Source: Streptomyces lushanensis (GTDB lineage Bacteria > Actinomycetota > Actinomycetes > Streptomycetales > Streptomycetaceae). From it: a stretch of DNA of 34,661 bases. Shown here piece after piece: positions 30,182 through 34,661 of the stretch. Position numbers and translations under genes: made by a program. How positions within the stretch are numbered: the stretch's first letter is position 1; each line of letters begins with the position of its first letter. The notes beneath the pieces were generated by a model. That model ran no database searches. It was not told the DNA's origin and was given only the letters and a program-made list of their open reading frames with translations. Where the stretch lies: contig NZ_MAUD01000371.1 in assembly GCF_001700515.1 (NCBI RefSeq), positions 1-34,661 on the forward strand, read 5' to 3'.

Positions 30182-33034
30182 TCAGGCCGGGACGATGCGG
30201 TACGTCCGGTCCACCGCCGTCTGGACGGAGATCACCCCGTTCGCCGTGGTGAACGGCACCGCCGCGCCACTGGCGTCGGTCACGGTGAAGGTGCCCGTGG
30301 ACCAGGGGTTCTTCAGCCGCAGTGTGCCGCCGGCCTTGCTGGTGACCTCGACATAGCTGACGCGGTCACCCTCCTTCGCGCTGGACACCACGAACGCCCC
30401 CTTCTGGCGGAGCTGCCAGAAGCTCGCGTTCCTGCCCGCCGGCCAGACCGGGAACAGGGTGATGATCCCCTGGTCGCTCTGGACCAGCATGCTGTTGACC
30501 GCCTCGGTCGCCCCGGACTTCTCGATACCGTGGAACGAGTCGGCGATCCGCAGGTTCGGCGCGAGGTGCGAGGTGATCACCTGCTTGAACCTGTCGATGA
30601 GCGACTGCGCCGGATACCCCACCCGGGCAGCCTGGTTGAACACCTTGGGGAAGCTGTTGTCCTGCCCCCACGAGTTCATGGCGTCGAGGGTGTCCACACC
30701 GACACGCAGCTTCGCCGGGTCCGAGTTGATCCCGAGCTGGTCGGCCGGCTGGACGAATTCGAGGTTGATGGTGTTGTCCCCGGGGTGGATGTCCCGGGTG
30801 TCGGACCCCTGCATGGTGCCGGGGCTCACCAGTGAGTACACCGTCTTCCCGTTGAACACCGTGGTGGGCTGCGCCGGCAGGTTGTCGAGGATGTTCTGCC
30901 AGGTGGCGCGGCGGCCGGCGTCGACATTGAGCTTCTGGCTGCCCGCGATCAGGGTGGACAGCACCTGCTTGAGCAGACCGATGTCGGCCGAGGAGTTCTT
31001 GCCCCAGGTGCCCTCGTGCGGACCGCTCCACATCGAGTACTTGCCCGCCGAGTCGCGTTCGAGATAGCTCTCGAAGAACTGCGCGACCTGGCTGAGGAAG
31101 GGATACGCCTTGGTCCTGAGGAACTCGGTGTCCTGCGTGTACTCGTAGTAGGAGATGAACTGGGAGGCGGAGAAGAGGGAGTTGGAGACCTGCTGGTGGT
31201 ACTGGTCGTCGGTGGTCGTCCCGTACGGGCCGATGCCCACGGGGAAGAGCACACCGGCGGGCACACCGCCGCTCGGGAAGCGCCCGCTGATGTAGTCGGG
31301 CTTCACCCGGTTCAGATCCTGCCTGGCCCGGCGCTGTGCCTCGGGGACGTACGCCAGGATCGTCTCGTGGAACGGCAGGGAGAGTTCCGGACGGTTGCTG
31401 GAGTAGACGCCGTAGAACGGCGCCTGCGCGTTGTAGTTGAGGTGGTAGTCACCGCTGAACTGCGGTGAGTCCGTGGTGGTCCAGATCCCGTAGAGGGCCG
31501 GGGCGGTCTTCCCGGCCCGGCTGGACGCGCCGATGAAGTACTGCGCGGCGTAGTAGAACTTCTCCAGTACGGTGTCGCCGAGTTCGACGGCCGACCGCAT
31601 CCAGTAGTTCTTCCACCAGTCGGCGCGCTGGGTGTCCAGCGTCGCCAGCGACGCCGTGGTCTGGGCGCGTACCTGGGTCACGGCGTCGTTGTGCGGCGCC
31701 GACGGGTTCTGGCCGCCGCCGCCGATCTGGGTGACGACGTGCGCGGTCGCGCCCGCGGGAAGGGTGAAGACCGTCTTCGCGGTGGCGCCCGAGACGGTCG
31801 GTGCCTGTACGGCGGACGCGCCCAGGACCGTGGTCGCCAGCGCCCCGCGCGAGACCCACCTGCTGCCGGAGGCGGTGGCGCGCTCGGCCCACATCACCTG
31901 GCCGTCCGCCCCCGCGCTGTTGCTGTAGGCGGAGTTGGGCGTGGTGGCACCCGCGTAGGTCGACGCCTGGAGCTGCACCGGCCGGCTGCCGGTGGAGGTG
32001 ACGGAGGTGACCAGGACGTTCTTGTCGGCGGCCAGCCAGGTCTTCATGGACACGGGCTCGCTGGACAGTGACATCGTTGTCGCGATCGTGCCGTCGACGA
32101 TGTTCTGTTCCTCGCGGAAGGGCGCGGCCGGCGGGGGAGTGCCACCCCCGCTCTGCGCGTACAGCTCGATCTGGCCGATCCGCGCCCGGGGGTTCTGCGT
32201 CGAGTCGGGCGTTGTGCTCTGCGTCGGCTCGGTGACGTTGATCCTGATGTACCGGGTCTGTACGGCGGTGACGGACCGGTCGATGACATCGGCGGTGTTG
32301 TTCTGCACCGTGTCGACGCTGTTCCAGTTGGTGCCGTCCGCACTGGTCTGGAACGCCATGTTCTTGGTGTTGAAGGCCGCGTTTCCGGGGCGCGCGGCGT
32401 TGTCGTTGCGTATGACGTAGCGGCCCACGGTCTTGACGGAGCCCAGGTCGAGGGTGATCCACTGCGGCTTGCCGACCTGGGAGACCCAGCCCTCGTAGCC
32501 GTTGCCCCACTGGCCGTTCACGGCCCGGTCGGGGGTGAAGGAACCCTCCGTGCTGCTGGCGGTCGCCCGTGCGCCGATGGCGAGATTGTCACCGGTCTGG
32601 ACGGTGGTGCCGGTGATGGTCACCCCGCCGATGGGGGCCGGCCTCGGGCTGGGGTTGGCGTTCCAGAAGTCCCCCTTGGAGACGTAGAACGTCTTGACGC
32701 CCGTGCTGCCGCCGGAGGTCACTCCGACGTCACCGTTCCCGAGCAGGGCGGTGTTGGGCATCGCGTTCGAGACCGAACCCGAGTAGGCCTGGTCGGTCCA
32801 CACGCCCTTGATACCGGCGAGCTTGGCCCTCAGGGTGTCCCACTGCTGGGCGGGCGTCGGCGGTCCCGCCGCCAGTGCCCGCACGGACTCGTTCCCGGTG
32901 CTCGTGGCGTTTCCGGCCACCGCGCTGCCGGGAATCGCCAGCGGTACGGCGACGGCCAGCGCCACCACCAGTGCGTACCCGCGTGGTCGTCCCAATCCGC
33001 GGATCACTCTCCGCGTCGTACTCTCCTGCCCCAT
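30182..33034 (-). CDS. Secreted GH95-like glycoside hydrolase with inserted F5/8 C (discoidin) domain
   Basis: About 950 residues. ATG 33034 follows AAGGAGAGCCGTC. A Sec signal (hydrophobic ALVVALAVAVPLAIPG, cleavage near AVA|GN at 40) indicates secretion. The N-terminal beta domain begins at about 95 (NTALLGNGDVGVTSGGSTG, YVSKGDFWN), is interrupted at about 150-293 by an F5/8 type C sugar-binding module (LAIGARATASS, WITLDLGSVKTVGRYVIRND, RYIRINVTEP), then resumes (FREEQNIVDG). The catalytic (alpha/alpha)6 barrel follows: FYYAAQYFIGASSR, GIWTTTDSPQFSGDYHLNYN, GPHEGTWGKNSSADIGLL, and a C-terminal beta domain. This resembles the alpha-fucosidase/galactosidase GH95 group, probably acting on plant or microbial polysaccharide. 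Specificity uncertain. Confidence 0.82.
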   Translation of the reverse strand: MGQESTTRRVIRGLGRPRGYALVVALAVAVPLAIPGSAVAGNATSTGNESVRALAAGPPTPAQQWDTLRAKLAGIKGVWTDQAYSGSVSNAMPNTALLGNGDVGVTSGGSTGVKTFYVSKGDFWNANPSPRPAPIGGVTITGTTVQTGDNLAIGARATASSTEGSFTPDRAVNGQWGNGYEGWVSQVGKPQWITLDLGSVKTVGRYVIRNDNAARPGNAAFNTKNMAFQTSADGTNWNSVDTVQNNTADVIDRSVTAVQTRYIRINVTEPTQSTTPDSTQNPRARIGQIELYAQSGGGTPPPAAPFREEQNIVDGTIATTMSLSSEPVSMKTWLAADKNVLVTSVTSTGSRPVQLQASTYAGATTPNSAYSNSAGADGQVMWAERATASGSRWVSRGALATTVLGASAVQAPTVSGATAKTVFTLPAGATAHVVTQIGGGGQNPSAPHNDAVTQVRAQTTASLATLDTQRADWWKNYWMRSAVELGDTVLEKFYYAAQYFIGASSRAGKTAPALYGIWTTTDSPQFSGDYHLNYNAQAPFYGVYSSNRPELSLPFHETILAYVPEAQRRARQDLNRVKPDYISGRFPSGGVPAGVLFPVGIGPYGTTTDDQYHQQVSNSLFSASQFISYYEYTQDTEFLRTKAYPFLSQVAQFFESYLERDSAGKYSMWSGPHEGTWGKNSSADIGLLKQVLSTLIAGSQKLNVDAGRRATWQNILDNLPAQPTTVFNGKTVYSLVSPGTMQGSDTRDIHPGDNTINLEFVQPADQLGINSDPAKLRVGVDTLDAMNSWGQDNSFPKVFNQAARVGYPAQSLIDRFKQVITSHLAPNLRIADSFHGIEKSGATEAVNSMLVQSDQGIITLFPVWPAGRNASFWQLRQKGAFVVSSAKEGDRVSYVEVTSKAGGTLRLKNPWSTGTFTVTDASGAAVPFTTANGVISVQTAVDRTYRIVPA

Positions 33035-33106
33035 GACGGCTCTCCTTCGAGTCGGGGTCCTGTGAGTAGGGGTGGTGCGAGAGGGCGGTACAGGTGTTTC
33101 CGTGCG

Positions 33107-33138
33107 GTGCGGCCGTGCGTTCCCGCGCACGGCCGCAC
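33107..33138 (-). terminator. Hairpin downstream of the partial glycosidase gene
   Basis: GTGCGGCCGTGCG (33107-33119) pairs perfectly with CGCACGGCCGCAC (33126-33138) around a 6-base loop, 18 bases after the stop of the gene at 33156. No T-run follows in the leftward direction, so termination strength is uncertain. The rest of the 121-base gap holds the ribosome binding site of the GH95-like gene. Confidence 0.5.
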
Positions 33139-33155
33139 GGTCCCCCGGACCGGCT

Positions 33156-34661
33156 CTACCGCGACCTGGGCAGGTCGAAGCCGATGGCCCGGACGTTCTC
33201 CAGTCGCCCGTACGGGGTACGGGTCGTTCCGATGTCCTTGCTCAGGGACTCGACTCCGGCCTCGATACCGAAGAGCCCCGCGAGGACGGCCTCCGTCACG
33301 GCGACGGCGGCATTGCTGTCCCGGTTCGCCACGCCCCGGCCCGCGACGCGGTAGCCGCCGTCCTCGGCGACCTCCATGGCCTGGCCCCAGAGCCCGCCGG
33401 AGGTCGCGCGGTGCGCGCGGCGCAGCACATCGGCCGCGACATCGGGGCGGCCCAGCCGGCAGAGCCCGAACGAGGTGGCCCCGGGCCAGGCCGCGAAGGC
33501 GCCCGCCGCGCCGTGGTCGGGCCGGTCCGAGAGCGGCGCGATCGGGTCGCCGGGATCGAGGGCGCGCATCCAGTCGCCGTCCAGCAGGTGTCCGGTGACG
33601 AAGTCGACCATCTCCGCGCGCTGGTCCGCCGACAGATCCTCGGCCATGTCGGCCGCGACGAGTTCGAAGTCCAGGCAGTGGCCGATGACCTCGTCGCCCT
33701 CCGGGTGGGAGATCATCCAGCGCCCGTCCCCGGCGTACTGGCCCAGCACGGCGGCGGACAGTTCGGCGGCCTCGGCCTCGGCCACCGCGGCCTCCTCCTC
33801 GTGCCCCTCACCGAGCGCGCGCAGCAGCGCGGCCAGCGAACGCAGCATCCCGGTGTAACCGGCGTTCAGCGAGACCACCGCGTCGCGGTAGTTCGGCACG
33901 CACTCCAGCAGTTCCCAGGCGTCCCGGCCGAAGTCGGCCAGCACGCCCCCGCCGAAGGTCGCCCGCAGTGTGTTCGGGCGGAACGCCATCTCCCGCAGAT
34001 GCTGGAGCACACGCCGTCCGCCCGCGTGCTCGTCGAGCAGCCCGAGATCGCCGGTCACTCCCACATACGCCTTCACGGTCCTGAAGAGCGCGTGGTCGTT
34101 GGCCGAGTAGTGGTTGCCGACCGGCAGCAGGTTGCGGGTGTCGAAGGAGTGGCACCGCTCGTACGGCTGCGCCAGCGCGGCGAGGATCCAGCGGCGCAGA
34201 CCGTCGGGTTCGAGCAGGGCCGCGGTCCTGGCCCACTCCGAGATGTCCCAGAAGAAGGTGGTGGTGGCGCCCAGGCGCGGCCCGCCGGTCAGGAACACCG
34301 GACCGACCGGACTGACCTTGGTGTTGCGCAGATAGACGGCCAGCAGCGCGCCCAGATAGTACGTACGGGCCAGGTCCGCGTCCTCGGTGCGCAGGGTGGG
34401 CAGATGCCCGGAGAACTCCGTGTTGCCCGGCTCGAAGGCGCTGTTCCAGGTCCGGCGCCAGCGCTCGGCCACGGCGTCGAACTCCGCCGCGAAGGACGCC
34501 GCGACCGTCGCCGCGTCGCGCGCCACGGCCCCGGCCGAGTCCCCGATCTCCAGCACCACGCCCAGTACGGTCTCCTCGCCAGGCTGGAGGGTGAGGTCCC
34601 AGCGGGCGCTCCCGCGCGCGCCCGCCGTACTCATGGCGTCCGGCGCCACCGAGAAGGCGTA
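33156..34661 (-). CDS. Six-hairpin-type glycoside hydrolase, C-terminal part (5' end outside window)
   Basis: The frame is open to the last base, so at least 501 codons are the C-terminal part of a longer protein. A beta-sandwich end (LTLQPGEETVLGVVLEIGD) precedes an (alpha/alpha)6 barrel: TYYLGALLAVYLRNTKVSP, TTTFFWDISEWARTAALLEP, LLPVGNHYSANDHALFRTVKAYV, VPNYRDAVVSLNAGYTGMLR, ISHPEGDEVIGHCLDFELVA and TSGGLWGQAMEVAEDGGY. This fits intracellular or secreted GH63/MGH-like or related six-hairpin glycosidases, with Asp in FFWDISEW a candidate acid. No recognised family can be fixed without a search. It lies just upstream of the GH95-like gene on the same strand, perhaps working on the same polysaccharide. 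Confidence 0.8.
   Translation of the reverse strand, partial: YAFSVAPDAMSTAGARGSARWDLTLQPGEETVLGVVLEIGDSAGAVARDAATVAASFAAEFDAVAERWRRTWNSAFEPGNTEFSGHLPTLRTEDADLARTYYLGALLAVYLRNTKVSPVGPVFLTGGPRLGATTTFFWDISEWARTAALLEPDGLRRWILAALAQPYERCHSFDTRNLLPVGNHYSANDHALFRTVKAYVGVTGDLGLLDEHAGGRRVLQHLREMAFRPNTLRATFGGGVLADFGRDAWELLECVPNYRDAVVSLNAGYTGMLRSLAALLRALGEGHEEEAAVAEAEAAELSAAVLGQYAGDGRWMISHPEGDEVIGHCLDFELVAADMAEDLSADQRAEMVDFVTGHLLDGDWMRALDPGDPIAPLSDRPDHGAAGAFAAWPGATSFGLCRLGRPDVAADVLRRAHRATSGGLWGQAMEVAEDGGYRVAGRGVANRDSNAAVAVTEAVLAGLFGIEAGVESLSKDIGTTRTPYGRLENVRAIGFDLPRSR

Overview
The window is very GC-rich DNA with dense, overlapping genes, GTG starts and families such as EACC1, IclR and P450/ferredoxin pairs. 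This points to a Streptomyces or close relative. The gene content is accessory and catabolic; no core chromosomal genes, tRNA, rRNA, transposase or CRISPR array was seen.

Left end (1-7400): the C-terminal half of a sugar-porter-type MFS transporter; a sensor histidine kinase with no response regulator beside it; a very short reading frame that may be the remains of a flavin-binding protein gene; an ApbE-type flavin transferase; a P450 operon (ferredoxin, ferredoxin reductase, P450); and a lone EACC1 protein from the conflict/effector class.

Centre (7487-29663): a large catabolic locus arranged around one IclR regulator (14580-15389, +). The leftward operon below it encodes an FAD monooxygenase, a gentisate-type dioxygenase, an FAH-family hydrolase, a solute-binding lipoprotein and two bicupins. 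A second long set of minus-strand genes (29663 down to 15459) encodes a LigJ-like amidohydrolase, a LigB-type extradiol dioxygenase, three tandem RraA-family proteins, a phthalate-dioxygenase-type reductase, an ABC importer (ATPase, fused permease, second binding protein), a third bicupin, a small unknown protein, a Rieske oxygenase, a class II aldolase and an EutA homologue. Read together: an organic acid, probably aromatic, is imported, hydroxylated by the Rieske/reductase pair, ring-opened and taken to central metabolites by hydratase and aldolase steps. The gentisate branch would handle a related substrate. Substrate and order are inferred. The bicupins, the EutA homologue, the small protein and the triple RraA set have no obvious place in known gentisate or gallate routes and are the best candidates for new biochemistry.

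A CGGAATA/TATTCCG motif recurs in the non-coding gaps of this locus (11031-11066, 14541-14577, 29767-29797, weaker at 24563) and may be the IclR operator. Two genes, the amidohydrolase and the second binding protein, have no ATG/GTG/TTG where their required N-terminus begins; each has an ATC codon there, behind a plausible ribosome binding site.

Right end (29664-34661): a 518-base gap with promoter and terminator structures, then a secreted GH95-like glycosidase with an inserted F5/8 C domain, and the C-terminal part of another six-hairpin-type glycosidase running off the window.
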